A stretch of 64,000 nucleotides of DNA, taken from NCBI GenBank assembly GCA_024280855.1, contig JAJRPG010000093.1, positions 46,705 to 110,704 on the forward strand, read 5' to 3'. The stretch is from Planctomycetota bacterium. GTDB lineage: Bacteria > Planctomycetota > Phycisphaerae > UBA1845. Position numbers and translations under genes: made by a program. How positions within the stretch are numbered: the stretch's first letter is position 1; each line of letters begins with the position of its first letter. The notes beneath the pieces are model-generated. The model was given only the letters and a program-made list of their open reading frames with translations, had not been told where the DNA came from and ran no database searches. Shown piece after piece: positions 7,564-17,400 of this stretch.

Positions 7564-10032
7564 ATGTCCAACAAACCAACAACCGACACATTTTTATCGC
7601 TACTATTTGAACCAGACGATCTAATCGAATTCAGACTAATTGAGTCATACGTTCTAAATAACAAGAAAATATCTTCTCCCCCTATTCGTTTGTGGGTGAA
7701 ACGTAAGGACTGGGACACTCAATACGATGAGATTAAGAACCGTAACGACAACGGCTACAATTCATTTTTTGGCGTCTGTCCACGCTTAGAAGTGGGTAAA
7801 GCTAAAAAGGCAGACATTCCACTTGTCCGTACTTTGTGGATAGACGTTGACTATTGCGATACTAAAGACTTCAAGAGCCGACTGGATGGCACTGAGTTAC
7901 CTGAGCCGTCTATTGTAGTCCACAGCGGTAATGGCATACACGCCTATTGGCTCTTGGCTGAGGCTGTAGAGCTTAATTCTGATGCTGATAGACAACTTAT
8001 CGAGGGGTTGAACAAGTCATTCAAAGTGGCTCTTGGTGGCGACCACACTCACGACGTAACCCGTATACTGCGACTTCCTCATCCAGAGTTATTCAACGTC
8101 AAGAACCATAGGAATGGAGCCACACCAAAGCCTGTGACGCTGATAAAAGCTGATGACGTTAGATATACAATCAAAGAGCTAGAGGCTGTCTGTGAGCCTT
8201 ATAAGGCTCTTACAACCACAAGCAAAAAAAAGAACAACGCTACTCAGAGGGACGGAGTGGTTTCCTCGCTTGGCAGTGATGCTAAGTCCCCTCTGAGTAG
8301 CTTTAATACTGACAGAAGCACAAAAGATTTTGGGACTATTTGTCACCTCATCCGCGAGGGTAAGACTAAGGATGAGGCGTGGACGATTGTTAAAAATACG
8401 AGTAAATTCGCAGAGAGAGATTGCAGCTATTTTGAACAAACTTGGAAGAATGCGCAAAGTGACGTTATGAGCCAACAACAAGATAATAGCCAAGCTAGTG
8501 GCACTGTTAAAAACCCATTTATTACCCCTGATTCTATAGCAGAACCAAAAGCTTTTAATACTGATGGACTGCCAAAGTTTATCAAAGAGACGATAGATTA
8601 TATGGCTGATGTCCATAATGTTGATAAGTCAATACCGGCAACTTGGCTACTTGCCACGCTGTCAGCATCTACGGCTAACCTTATGTCAACTATATCCCCC
8701 TTTGCTAATAAACCTTGTGGAACTGAACTACTTACAATTATAGTAGGCAAGTCAGCAAGTGGTAAAACTTATGGTGGGAGTCCACTTGTACAATCATTTT
8801 CTAAATGCCAAGAACAAGCGGATAGAGATTTCAAAAAAACTTTATTGAAGCTTAAAGTTAAAAAACGTAATCTTGAAGATGAGGAAAAATCTGTAAGAAC
8901 TCAACTCACAAAAGAACGAACCAATCCCAAACATACTAAAACCTCAATTACTCATCTTGAGGATAAGCTTGTAGATATAGCACAAAGTATACAAGATGCA
9001 GAGGACGACTGTAGAGGCGGTAGCTGTCAATATGATGACACAACAGGAGCCGCATTGTTAGAGGATATGAAAGTTACCTTTGATAGAGCCGCTTTTGTAG
9101 GCTCTGAAAGTACAGGATTAAAAAATTTGCTTGCTGGCTCATCTGAACTTGGCTCTGCTGAGGGTATCTTATTAAAATCTTTTGATAGAGATTTTATAAA
9201 AAGAAAACGTAAAGGTAGCTCAAATTCACCACAAGCACCACACACTCTACATAGTCCAGCAATTACTATGCTTGCGACATATACTCCAGAACTTTTTGAG
9301 ATAGAACTAAAAAAACCTGTATTTTCAAATTCTGGATTACTACAAAGATGTTTAGTGGGATATTGCAAAAAAAGAAAACCCGACTATATCACTGAAAAAA
9401 AGATAAAAGAACTAACTAAATGGAACGCTCTTATTACTGAACTTTGTAATATACCAATACCAGTAGACGCCACAACAAAAAATGTATCACCCGTCGAAGT
9501 ATCTGTTGAGACTAAAGCTATAAAGTGGCTAAGAACTAATGTACAAAAGTATATGGAAACTGTCTATTATAGCGAAGTGATGGAAGAGGATTTCAAAACT
9601 TGGGTTGAGCGTATGCCACAAATGATAGTTAGAATAGCTGGCATATTACATATAGTCCGTCATAAAAGTAACTATACTAAGCACAAAATCATACTCGAAG
9701 ATTTACAACATGCTTGGAATATATATCAGTATTATGCGTCGTCCGCATGTTTTATATTATTCTCACCGGCACGATCTTTTATGGACAGTAATTCTAATCT
9801 AAATTGGCTGTGGAAGTATGCAGCCTTAAATCCTGAGCCATTCAATAAAAAGACTATAAACAATAAGCACGAGTGGAAACGATTGGCAAGTCAAACAAGA
9901 GCCAAGGGAGCCGAGATAGTATTAGCAGAGGCACTAGATAGTGGCATATTAAGCTACAATACAAGTAACAAACAATACGAGATAACCGCAGAGGCTCGTG
10001 ATTACTACCACCAAATGAAAGGGGTAAAATGA
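7564..10032 (+). CDS. Replication protein: RepB-like primase fused to DUF3987-type helicase
   Basis: 822 residues, likely initiator/primase-helicase of the element. Residues ~75-210 resemble plasmid RepB-type primases: a catalytic acidic motif in RTLWIDVDYCD, then SIVVHSGNGIHAYWLL, then the HDVTRILRLPHPELFNVKN segment. A linker follows. From ~340 the sequence matches DUF3987-type ATPases found in phages and plasmids: ATWLLATLSASTANLMSTI, Walker A VGKSASGKT near residue 400, a coiled-coil insertion (residues ~420-475) and the late motif SGLLQRCLVGYCKK. The C-terminus (NKHEWKRLASQTRAKGAEIV and on) looks like a winged-helix end. It overlaps the next gene by 4 nt (ATGA). Confidence 0.82.
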   Translation: MSNKPTTDTFLSLLFEPDDLIEFRLIESYVLNNKKISSPPIRLWVKRKDWDTQYDEIKNRNDNGYNSFFGVCPRLEVGKAKKADIPLVRTLWIDVDYCDTKDFKSRLDGTELPEPSIVVHSGNGIHAYWLLAEAVELNSDADRQLIEGLNKSFKVALGGDHTHDVTRILRLPHPELFNVKNHRNGATPKPVTLIKADDVRYTIKELEAVCEPYKALTTTSKKKNNATQRDGVVSSLGSDAKSPLSSFNTDRSTKDFGTICHLIREGKTKDEAWTIVKNTSKFAERDCSYFEQTWKNAQSDVMSQQQDNSQASGTVKNPFITPDSIAEPKAFNTDGLPKFIKETIDYMADVHNVDKSIPATWLLATLSASTANLMSTISPFANKPCGTELLTIIVGKSASGKTYGGSPLVQSFSKCQEQADRDFKKTLLKLKVKKRNLEDEEKSVRTQLTKERTNPKHTKTSITHLEDKLVDIAQSIQDAEDDCRGGSCQYDDTTGAALLEDMKVTFDRAAFVGSESTGLKNLLAGSSELGSAEGILLKSFDRDFIKRKRKGSSNSPQAPHTLHSPAITMLATYTPELFEIELKKPVFSNSGLLQRCLVGYCKKRKPDYITEKKIKELTKWNALITELCNIPIPVDATTKNVSPVEVSVETKAIKWLRTNVQKYMETVYYSEVMEEDFKTWVERMPQMIVRIAGILHIVRHKSNYTKHKIILEDLQHAWNIYQYYASSACFILFSPARSFMDSNSNLNWLWKYAALNPEPFNKKTINNKHEWKRLASQTRAKGAEIVLAEALDSGILSYNTSNKQYEITAEARDYYHQMKGVK

Positions 10033-10268
10033 ACATATTAACACCAGAACTACATATTCAAGTCCGCAAGATTGTTTGTAATATGATCTATAACGAACAA
10101 CCACTACAGCCGTATAGTGACAGGACTATGGCAGAGGCAATGGAACTTATCCACAACATACCGGACATATCAGAGTACCGTATACTCAAGCTCCGCGAAG
10201 AACTAGGCTACCCCACTTCGTCCCAACGCAAAGCAAAAGCTGTGGACAAGATAAAGAGCAAGAAATGA
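10029..10268 (+). CDS. Small hypothetical protein, first of a tandem pair
   Basis: 79 residues, translationally coupled to the replication gene by a 4-nt overlap. It shares a pattern with the next protein: a helical N-terminal half, then SDRTMAEAMELIHNIPDISEYRILKLREELG against TDRIMAESIKLYHDIDITEYRVSMLRKSLG in the partner. The pair therefore arose by duplication. Family not recognised; size, charge and position suggest a regulatory or DNA-binding accessory of replication, as inference only. Confidence 0.65.
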   Translation: MNILTPELHIQVRKIVCNMIYNEQPLQPYSDRTMAEAMELIHNIPDISEYRILKLREELGYPTSSQRKAKAVDKIKSKK

Positions 10269-10504
10269 TTATCAAATATACATCCGACTTTGAAACAAAA
10301 TGTACAAAAATGGTAAACGCTCTCATCACTGGCGAGTACCCGTTAAATCCTATTACTGACAGGATAATGGCAGAGTCTATCAAGCTTTATCACGATATAG
10401 ACATAACTGAATACAGGGTATCTATGCTGAGAAAATCACTGGGTAAGGACTGTTCTGTACTTCGCAAATTGCACGAGAAAAAAAGATACTTGGGGGGGAA
10501 CTAA
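10265..10504 (+). CDS. Small hypothetical protein, second of a tandem pair
   Basis: 79 residues, paralogue of the preceding protein with the conserved D-R-x-M-A-E core and EYRxxxLRxxLG motif. It overlaps the previous gene by 4 nt (ATGA) and the next micro-ORF by 1 nt (TAATG). The basic C-terminal tail (RKLHEKKRY) fits nucleic-acid contact. No family recognised. Confidence 0.65.
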   Translation: MIIKYTSDFETKCTKMVNALITGEYPLNPITDRIMAESIKLYHDIDITEYRVSMLRKSLGKDCSVLRKLHEKKRYLGGN

Positions 10505-10596
10505 TGCTAACAACTTATATAAGTTTGACTATATTTTACGCTTCATTTTTCACGTTGCTATACACGCTAGTACAGCCAATGTTTAACAACGATTAG
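10504..10596 (+). CDS. 30-residue single-helix membrane peptide
   Basis: ATG at 10504 shares its A with the stop of the previous gene (TAATG). The product, MLTTYISLTIFYASFFTLLY followed by ten residues, is one hydrophobic helix with a short polar end (NND). Coupling to the operon supports translation; its size makes this uncertain. It would be the last gene of the replication operon, ahead of the terminator at 10627. Confidence 0.45.
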   Translation: MLTTYISLTIFYASFFTLLYTLVQPMFNND

Positions 10597-10626
10597 AAGC
10601 GTATCAAGTACAAATACCCTACCCTT

Positions 10627-10657
10627 TAGCTCTTATAATTCAAACCTATAAGAGCTA
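10627..10657 (+). terminator. Terminator hairpin after the replication operon
   Basis: Perfect 11-bp inverted repeat TAGCTCTTATA/TATAAGAGCTA around a 9-nt loop, followed by ATTTTA. It ends the plus-strand operon just before the convergent capsid gene. Confidence 0.7.
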
Positions 10658-10678
10658 ATTTTATGTCTGTATATAAAA

Positions 10679-10716
10679 ATAGTCCACTCAAGCACGTAAC
10701 TACTCAAGTGGACTAT
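10679..10716 (-). terminator. Rho-independent terminator of the capsid gene
   Basis: 10-bp perfect stem ATAGTCCACT/AGTGGACTAT. Read on the minus strand it lies about 50 nt past the capsid stop codon and is followed by a T run (complement of AAAAAT at 10674-10680). Confidence 0.7.
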
Positions 10717-10763
10717 AAATGGAATTTCACCGTCAACGAGACGGCAATCTACAAGAAATATGT

Positions 10764-12086
10764 TTAAGGCGTGATACCTATAATTTTTGTAAATGCTTGT
10801 GGATGAGCTAAAGCAATGTCAACTCTCATTACAGCCAAAAAGCCATATTGATAATTAGCACTGTACAAGTCCTTCAAGACTTCGATACGCAACGATGAGC
10901 GAATACCCACAAGTACCTGACTGAAGTCACCCACGATGATCGTAGAGGCATCTGAGGCAGTACCTTGGGTTTCATTTATTGGCATATTACTTGTGGTATA
11001 CATTGGTATCTTTTCGATAGCTGCTGGCTTGCGTAGTGGTTGATTTGTAGTATCCGCAAACTTAGCTATGGTTTGCCAAGTCCGTGGCGCCATAACAATA
11101 CCACTCATATCACCACCAAAGTTATCGTCTCGGATCAACTTGATACCGTCGATTATCTCATCATAGGAAGTGATAGCCGCTCCATTCACTCCAAGTGACA
11201 CGCTGTTGACTCCAGTAGTCAAAGTAATACCTGTAGGCTGATTAGAAGCACCAGAGCCGAGTAATATAGCTCTGTCTAATTCGGCTGCAATAGCACCCGT
11301 AAATGCTTGCTCAAGTGAATTCTTGATATTGCTACTATCCTCAAGTAACTCACGAGATATTTTGATAAGAGCTGTCATTTTCTTAGGCACAAAAGTGATA
11401 GCTGAGAATGCGGGATCAGCGTCACTGATAGTAGCATTTTCCGGTGTCCACGACACCGTAGCGTCTGTGGATAGTTTAGCTATACGAGTTGAGTCTGAGT
11501 TAAGAACCACTGTTTTAGCACCAGCCTTAAATGCCACGCTCTTGGCACGTAGTTTGTCAATAACTTGAGGCAATAGATTTGTAGGCGTAGTAAAGCCACC
11601 TGTGGAGTCTGTACCCTCTGCCAAAGCTCTACGCTCTATATTATTTTGTGGACCAAGTACAGCCGCTCTAAGCATACCACCAAGAGATAAACCCTTGTAT
11701 TCGCCTGAGTCTCTTACTGTACTGACTGTAGTTGCTACGCTCTTACCCTTGGGTATGACGTGAACGCTTCTACCCTCTTTGTCTATCCACAACTCGTTAT
11801 CAGTATTGCCAAACATTTCGGCTCTTGTTTTGAAGCCACCAGAACCGCCGTCTGGATACAAATCACCAATACCACTAGTATCGTTTATCTCCATTCGCTC
11901 TTCTGCTAATAGAGCCTCAAGCTTTACGTCCACGCTATCGTATTCAGCATTAACTTTGTTAAATTCTTTGTCTAACTTTTTAGGCACGTCTGTACCATTT
12001 TCCATATGTTCTGCGATAGTATCAACCATAGGTTTCATCCTAAGTCTAATACTCTCTCTTTGCTCTTGCAATTTTCTTATTTGCAT
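10764..12086 (-). CDS. HK97-family phage major capsid protein
   Basis: 440 residues. The N-terminal ~75 residues are a charged coiled coil (IRKLQEQRESIRLRMKPMVD onward), as in the delta/scaffold domain of HK97-type capsid precursors. The rest shows family hallmarks: GGFTTPTNLLPQVIDKLRAKS, the strand TPENATISDADPAFSAITFV with the typical KKMTALIKISRELLEDS segment, LDRAILLGSGASNQPTGI, and the late VGDFSQVLVGIRSSLRIEV. It is the only virion gene in the element: no portal, terminase or protease lies beside it. Autonomous assembly is conceivable, but DNA packaging would need helper functions. Confidence 0.92.
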   Translation of the reverse strand: MQIRKLQEQRESIRLRMKPMVDTIAEHMENGTDVPKKLDKEFNKVNAEYDSVDVKLEALLAEERMEINDTSGIGDLYPDGGSGGFKTRAEMFGNTDNELWIDKEGRSVHVIPKGKSVATTVSTVRDSGEYKGLSLGGMLRAAVLGPQNNIERRALAEGTDSTGGFTTPTNLLPQVIDKLRAKSVAFKAGAKTVVLNSDSTRIAKLSTDATVSWTPENATISDADPAFSAITFVPKKMTALIKISRELLEDSSNIKNSLEQAFTGAIAAELDRAILLGSGASNQPTGITLTTGVNSVSLGVNGAAITSYDEIIDGIKLIRDDNFGGDMSGIVMAPRTWQTIAKFADTTNQPLRKPAAIEKIPMYTTSNMPINETQGTASDASTIIVGDFSQVLVGIRSSLRIEVLKDLYSANYQYGFLAVMRVDIALAHPQAFTKIIGITP

Positions 12087-12224
12087 AATTTATCTACTTT
12101 CTTCCCCCACAATGGGGAGACTATTTGTTTTGTCTAATTATCCGCTCCACACTCTCGGACAGATTTGACTGTCTTACTTGTGGCACTACAAACGATTTGA
12201 CGTGAGTAGCATATCGAAATTTGT

Positions 12225-12638
12225 TTATACTTGTTCTGCTAATTTAGCAGATTTAAGAGCTTCAAAGGTAGCTGACAACACGTTGTATGCAGTACCTTTT
12301 CTGAACTTAATATACTCAAAGGGAGCCGTATACATTGTATAAGTCTGGCTCATTTTGATATTAACACCCTCTTGTAGTGAGGCTGTCCGCATATCTTCGT
12401 CGTCACTTCTAATCTTATCTTGATGAGTTTTTTCACTTACTGCAAATGGAAGAACTAGAGAATTTTCTAGCTCAAAATATGTCTGTAACCACTCGACTGT
12501 ATCACTCGTATATCCACGCACTGTACCTACTTGAACTACTGGCTCTTGATTTTGCATAGTCAAGGCGTATTGTACTCGTGGATAAGTTATGTTGATTTTA
12601 GCTGCCATCTCTTTGATGGTAAAATATCGTTTAGTCAT
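12225..12638 (-). CDS. Small helix-turn-helix protein, excisionase/MerR-like N-terminus
   Basis: 137 residues. The first ~55 (MTKRYFTIKEMAAKINITYP and on to GYTSDTVEWLQTYF) follow the MerR/excisionase winged-helix pattern: 'FTIKEMAAKINITYPRVQYA' as HTH and a short wing with Val-Gly-Thr-Val-Arg-Gly-Tyr. The remainder is unrecognised. An AGGAG ribosome site lies 12 nt before the ATG. It lies upstream of the capsid gene on the same strand and may act as recombination directionality factor or as regulator of the capsid gene. Confidence 0.6.
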   Translation of the reverse strand: MTKRYFTIKEMAAKINITYPRVQYALTMQNQEPVVQVGTVRGYTSDTVEWLQTYFELENSLVLPFAVSEKTHQDKIRSDDEDMRTASLQEGVNIKMSQTYTMYTAPFEYIKFRKGTAYNVLSATFEALKSAKLAEQV

Positions 12639-12992
12639 TTTGTTGTAAGCTCCTATTTGTTGCTCTATCTATACTTACAACTTTTTGGCTGTAGTATCCT
12701 CTATATTTGATAACTTTATTATTATACAACAAAGAGTGACAGACTTATGGCATTTATCCACAAGAGGATAGAAGAGGGAGCTAGTGGACTGCTCAAATGA
12801 TCTAAGACTGGACCATTTGCGGATGAGCCAGTAGCTCAAAGGATCAAGAACTTGATCTTTTCATTAGGCTGTGAATAGTTGAGCTTCCAGAGGCTTACCC
12901 CCCTCTTATTGGCTCTAAAACGGCTACAACCTAAAGGCGTAACCTAAAGTAATGACAAAACAGCCTTTACGCTACCTTAAAGGCATATGATT
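12639..12992. other. Non-coding right end of the element
   Basis: No gene seen. It holds a DnaA box (TTATCCACA at 12754-12762), short direct repeats of AACCTAAAG near 12927-12950, and CTTTACGCTACCTTAAAGG just before the right attachment repeat. Recombinase arm sites and the promoter of the HTH gene would be expected here; none is proven. Confidence 0.4.
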
Positions 12993-13019
12993 ACAGGTTC
13001 GAGTCCTGTATCGCCCAGT
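12993..13019 (+). repeat. Right attachment repeat, tRNA-Val 3' end copy
   Basis: Exact copy of the last 27 bases around the tRNA-Val 3' end, with no 5' tRNA half before it. It marks the distal end of the integrated element; host sequence and an IS transposase follow. Confidence 0.92.
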
Positions 13020-13213
13020 TTCCTAAGTCTTGATGTATTCAAGAGTTATGCTCGATACACATCTTAGACCCTAACCCAAACCTGCCCAAAAACCAGAGAA
13101 AGTGTCTGAATTCATGATGTTCAGAATTTCAAATGGCCAAAACATCAAAATTGGAGTAAACGCGCAGACGATCCCCAAGGTTGGAAATAGAGTCGAATGC
13201 TGCAAACAAGGAC

Positions 13214-14248
13214 TCAGGCTGCTCGTCGATACAGATGATGCAAACCACCAACTTGTGGAATCGATATAACTTCGCCGCGATGTGGCGGTTCAACCTCTCT
13301 TGCTACCGGCGCGTTTCGATCCAAAGAAAGATGAGTTCTCGCCTCATGATAATAATCAAAATACGACGACAAAATGCGCTTGAGATGTTTCTCGTTGAGG
13401 ACGATGACGTGATCAAGACACTCTCGCCTGATTGATCCAATTATTCTTTCTGCGTAAGGATTCTGCCAAGGCGACCTGGGAGCCGTAACGACTTCCTCAA
13501 TGCCCATATTCATTACCCGCTGCTGAAAATCGCTACCGAAGATTCCATCGCGATCACGTATCAGAAACCGTGGCGAGGTGTCATAGGGAAACGCTTCGAC
13601 AATTTGTTGTGCTGTCCATTGGGCGGTTGGATGCTCGGTTACGTTGAAATGAACAACTTTGCGCCGATCATGTTTCAAAACTACAAAAGCAAATAGAACA
13701 CGAAATGTCGCTGTCGGAACAGTGAAAAAGTCGATGGCCACAATGTCAATCAGATGGTTATCCAGGAACGTTCGCCAAGTTTGTGACGGCGGCTTTCGAT
13801 GTGTTACTCTATACTTGTTCACAGTGGTCTCGGATACAATATGCCCCAATAAGGCAAGCTCCGACTGAATGCGTGGGACACCCCAAGTCGGATTTTCCAA
13901 CGACATGCGTCGAATGAGTTTTCGAATCTCTGCTTCGATCTTCGGTCGCCCCACCGTATTGTGCCGCGACTTCCATCGCCAATAGAGTTTGAAACCTTGT
14001 TTATGCCAGCCAACGACCGTATCAGGCTGCACAATGAGCAATACATTTCGCCAGTTTGGCCACAACCTAGAAAGCCAAACCCAGAAGATTCCATCTCGCT
14101 TTCGTAACTTTGGTCGTTTGGCGGAATGATTGAGAACAGCGAGTTGTTGTCGAAGAGCAAGATTCTCAGCGGCAAGATCAGCTTGTGTCCTGACAAGCGA
14201 CCGAAACAACACTACGATCATATGAAAAACACTCATCCCTGACTCCAT
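13214..14248 (-). CDS. DDE (rve-type) transposase
   Basis: 344 residues. N-terminal helical/HTH part (LAAENLALRQQLAVLNHSAK), then an integrase-core fold: first Asp in IVAIDFFTVPT, second Asp in FLIRDRDGIFG, and Glu in NPYAERIIGSIRRECLDH, giving an intact DDE triad. It is the stand-alone rve type common in planctomycetes and acidobacteria rather than an IS3 orfA/orfB pair. The end GLHHLYRRAA is characteristic of this group. No convincing terminal inverted repeats were found by eye, so IS limits are not given. An alternative ATG is 15 nt downstream of the chosen start. Confidence 0.88.
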   Translation of the reverse strand: MESGMSVFHMIVVLFRSLVRTQADLAAENLALRQQLAVLNHSAKRPKLRKRDGIFWVWLSRLWPNWRNVLLIVQPDTVVGWHKQGFKLYWRWKSRHNTVGRPKIEAEIRKLIRRMSLENPTWGVPRIQSELALLGHIVSETTVNKYRVTHRKPPSQTWRTFLDNHLIDIVAIDFFTVPTATFRVLFAFVVLKHDRRKVVHFNVTEHPTAQWTAQQIVEAFPYDTSPRFLIRDRDGIFGSDFQQRVMNMGIEEVVTAPRSPWQNPYAERIIGSIRRECLDHVIVLNEKHLKRILSSYFDYYHEARTHLSLDRNAPVAREVEPPHRGEVISIPQVGGLHHLYRRAA

Positions 14249-14462
14249 TTACACTCGATTTCAATTTCGTAAACGTAATGCGGCTAGAGATCCAGTCAAT
14301 TCATAAGTCTTTTGCTGACAAGGAGTACGGAATAAACGGGATGGACAGGACCACTACACCGGTAGTGGCTCACTTGTGAAGCGCCCGAGCATAAGAAATT
14401 AATAGGGCAATTATCATCCAATGATAAGCATACAATCCGTGTTGGTTACAAACTTGCAAGCA

Positions 14463-17400
14463 CTAATGCGTTATCCGAGTGCGTCGCATGAGTGGATCTA
14501 TCGATTGACCATCTTGCGTCATTATGATTCGCCGCCTACGCCATAAGTAGACTATCGCACATAGCGCGACCAATCCAAGATCGATACCACCTGTGAGGAA
14601 CATGTAATGAGCGACGGCGCCGGTGCCAAATCCGTAGCTGTGTAGACCAATGCCAAGTACGTAGTTTACGCCGACATAGGTCATGATGATTAGCCAGAAT
14701 GCCATGATGCTCTTGGTGGCTGTGGCAAATGCGCCATGGGTGAAAACAAAAATAGCTAACGCCACTGCGGCTCCGGTGTAAACAAGGAGTTTCGCTCCGC
14801 TAGGTGAGCCAATACGGGTGATGGCTAGGGCAAAGACAAGCACGAACAGGAGGAAGCCTAAGCCGTAGACCCAGCGAGGAATAACTTCGTGGTCGATGCG
14901 AACATGTAGAATGGTGATATAGCCCAAAAAGGCAACCAATGACCAGACCTCTTTGGGATCCCAACCCCAATAACGACCCCACGAAGATGCGGCCCACATG
15001 CTGCCTGTAACGATGCCGATGAGTAGTAAAATCGAACCGACATGGACGTACCAATAGTGAGTGGCGTCTAAGGAAACGGACCAGTCCTTGCGCTTAGGCG
15101 CGATGCACATGACGGCTACCTGCACATGCGCGATGAGCATAGCTAGCGCGAGCACGGAATATGACACCATGATGATGGGGACATGAATCGACATCCAAAT
15201 CGTGTCGGCTAATACCGGCGGGATCGGACGGATAAAGTGATTCATGGGTAAACAGTCAGCGAGGAGTAAAGCCAATGCTCCCATGCCACAGGCTGTTAAC
15301 GGGACCATGCGATTGTTGAAAACGATCATGGCGAAGATGGCGAACAGTCCCATGCCCCAACTCAGAAATAGTAATGATTCAAACATGTTTGATGCCGGGA
15401 TTCGGCCAGCAATTGCCCATCGTAGCCATAACCCGTAGGTCAACACTGCGAACCCTGAAATTAAGCCCAGCGCAACCAAACCATCAAACCACCTTTTGCG
15501 AATCCACATAGCAAGCGCGGCTAACATCGTGGCTGCGAGCATGATTTCCCATGATAGTTGGTATGGTTGAAGTTGATTATAATGCAACTCTACCGCTATT
15601 TTTTCCCCCGATGGTCTATAGGCGGCTGGTAAATTTTGCAATTGTGTATGTAGATTTTGCGAAGCCGTGGTGAAAGCGGCAGCATCATCACTGTTAAATG
15701 CTTGATGTAATTGCAACCATGCTTGCTGCGTAGAAGACGCTGCTGTTTTCACCGAAGCAGAGCTAATAGACGTCCACGCTCCCTGTGGGTCTGTTGGGTG
15801 AGGCACAGAATGAATAGTGCCGCCCATAAACACCTCTCCAAGGGTTGATAGCTTTTCGTTGATACTTGCGACTTTCGATTCGAGAGGATTCATTTTGGCC
15901 GATGAATTACGTTTTGAAAGGTCTTTAGTTAATTGACGGAGTCGTGGATGCTCAATTAATTCTTTGTATGAGAACACTTTCTTTGTAGAAGATAACGCAA
16001 GCTCACCACGTAGTTCGGCATTGGCTATACTAATCAGAGGTTCATTCATCCAAAATTGTGGATCGAAATTCCATGCAAGAAATACCAAAACCGGATCACG
16101 CCCCTGGAAAAATTCCGCTCCAGTCACTCTCCAGACTTTATCTCTAGCGAGCGTGTCAAGCGGTGGCCATCGTCCGTCATGCTGGGTGACTAAGCTACGG
16201 ATGGACGTCAGGTCTAGCGTTTGAGGTAACTCGGCGGACAATGCTGATGATGGCAACAGCATTAACAAAGCTGCGATGAAACCTAGCCCGGTAACTTTTT
16301 TTGTCTTATTCCGGTCACGTTGTGGATTTTTTTTCGCAGGTCGGTCGTCCCGCTCAAGTTCCTGTTGTCCATGGCTGTGTCCAGCGTTGTTTTTTGAGGT
16401 CGAATCGATAGCCGTAATTTTTCTTTGCGAGATTTTAGCATTCGCGTCTACGACAAGACAAACACCAGTTCGAGGCCTTTCAGACATTCGTATGACTAAT
16501 ACTACAATCATACCAGCGATGAGAATGATGTAGCCAGCGAATGTAACCATCATGCCGGGGTCGTTTGCGACACTCAGATAACTGTAAATATTTTTTCCAT
16601 CTTGCTTGTAACTGGATTGATATAGTGTGTATTTACCAAAAGAGACGGGGTGATTCATACTGACAACACGGTTTACTGACAAACCTGTGTCGTCCGTCAA
16701 GGTAATGTGCGATTCAAAAGTTCGTGGTCGCATGGTTCCGGGATAGTATCCAATGTGAAAACGATTCAGGACAACATTGAACCCTAATGAGATCATCTCA
16801 TCGCTAAATGTCACCTCAAACGGCTTACCATCTATGGTCAACGGCATCATGCGATGTTTGGGAATCCACATGTTAGAGTCATATTGGGATGTAGAAATTT
16901 TCACCTGAATGGCCGGTTCTCTATTTTTACGGATCGGCGTAACCGGATTCATATTCCATTCAAGTCTCGCATGATCGTACCCGGCGATGAGAGTGATGGC
17001 TTGGTCTGCCCACGGCGTTTGCACGGCAGTATCCATGGCTAATGGGTGAACCGTGGTAGAATTATCTTGAGTGGTAAATCTGACAAAGTATTCACCGTCA
17101 GGCGCTCGTACAATTTCAATAGGTACGCTGGGTGTATCTTGGCTCGTCGTAACAAAAGTCACCTTAAGATCGGTTATGGTTGTGTCGCCGTGCATCGAGC
17201 TGAAGTCTGGGAACTTAGCAAACGCCAGCCTTTTCTCTGTACCGTCGGGGCCAATGACTTCTACTTCGACTGCAGGATTAACTGGCTGCGGCGACATATT
17301 GGTCAATTTGCTATCTGCGCCAACAGTCGCATGAGGTAAATATCGTACGACGCGGAAGGTCAACGATGAGTCACCGATGGGTAAAGCAGAATCTAAGCTA

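Larger units (their letters stand above)
5145..13019. mobile_element. 7.9 kb integrative element at tRNA-Val, satellite-like, with a lone capsid gene
   Basis: The element is bounded by 27-bp perfect direct repeats (5145-5171 inside the tRNA; 12993-13019). Contents: tyrosine recombinase beside the tRNA, a repeat-rich origin, a primase/helicase replication protein, two tandem small paralogues plus a micro-ORF, and on the opposite strand an HK97-fold major capsid protein and a small HTH protein. It is visibly more AT-rich than its flanks. No terminase, portal, protease, tail or lysis gene is present, so it cannot form a tailed virion alone. A phage satellite that supplies its own capsid, or an integrated plasmid that captured a capsid gene, are the likeliest readings; a decayed prophage is possible, though all its genes look intact. 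Confidence 0.88.

Noticed and set aside
10663..10767. 34-codon frame (MSVYKNSPLKHV...) between the element's convergent operons
   Set aside because: It lies after one terminator and contains the other terminator's hairpin, which accounts for the sequence; no ribosome site is evident.
13170..14290. Terminal inverted repeats for the rve-type transposase
   Set aside because: Only a loose match (TTGGAAATAGAG near 13181 against the complement of the region near 14270) was found, below what I would call a repeat.
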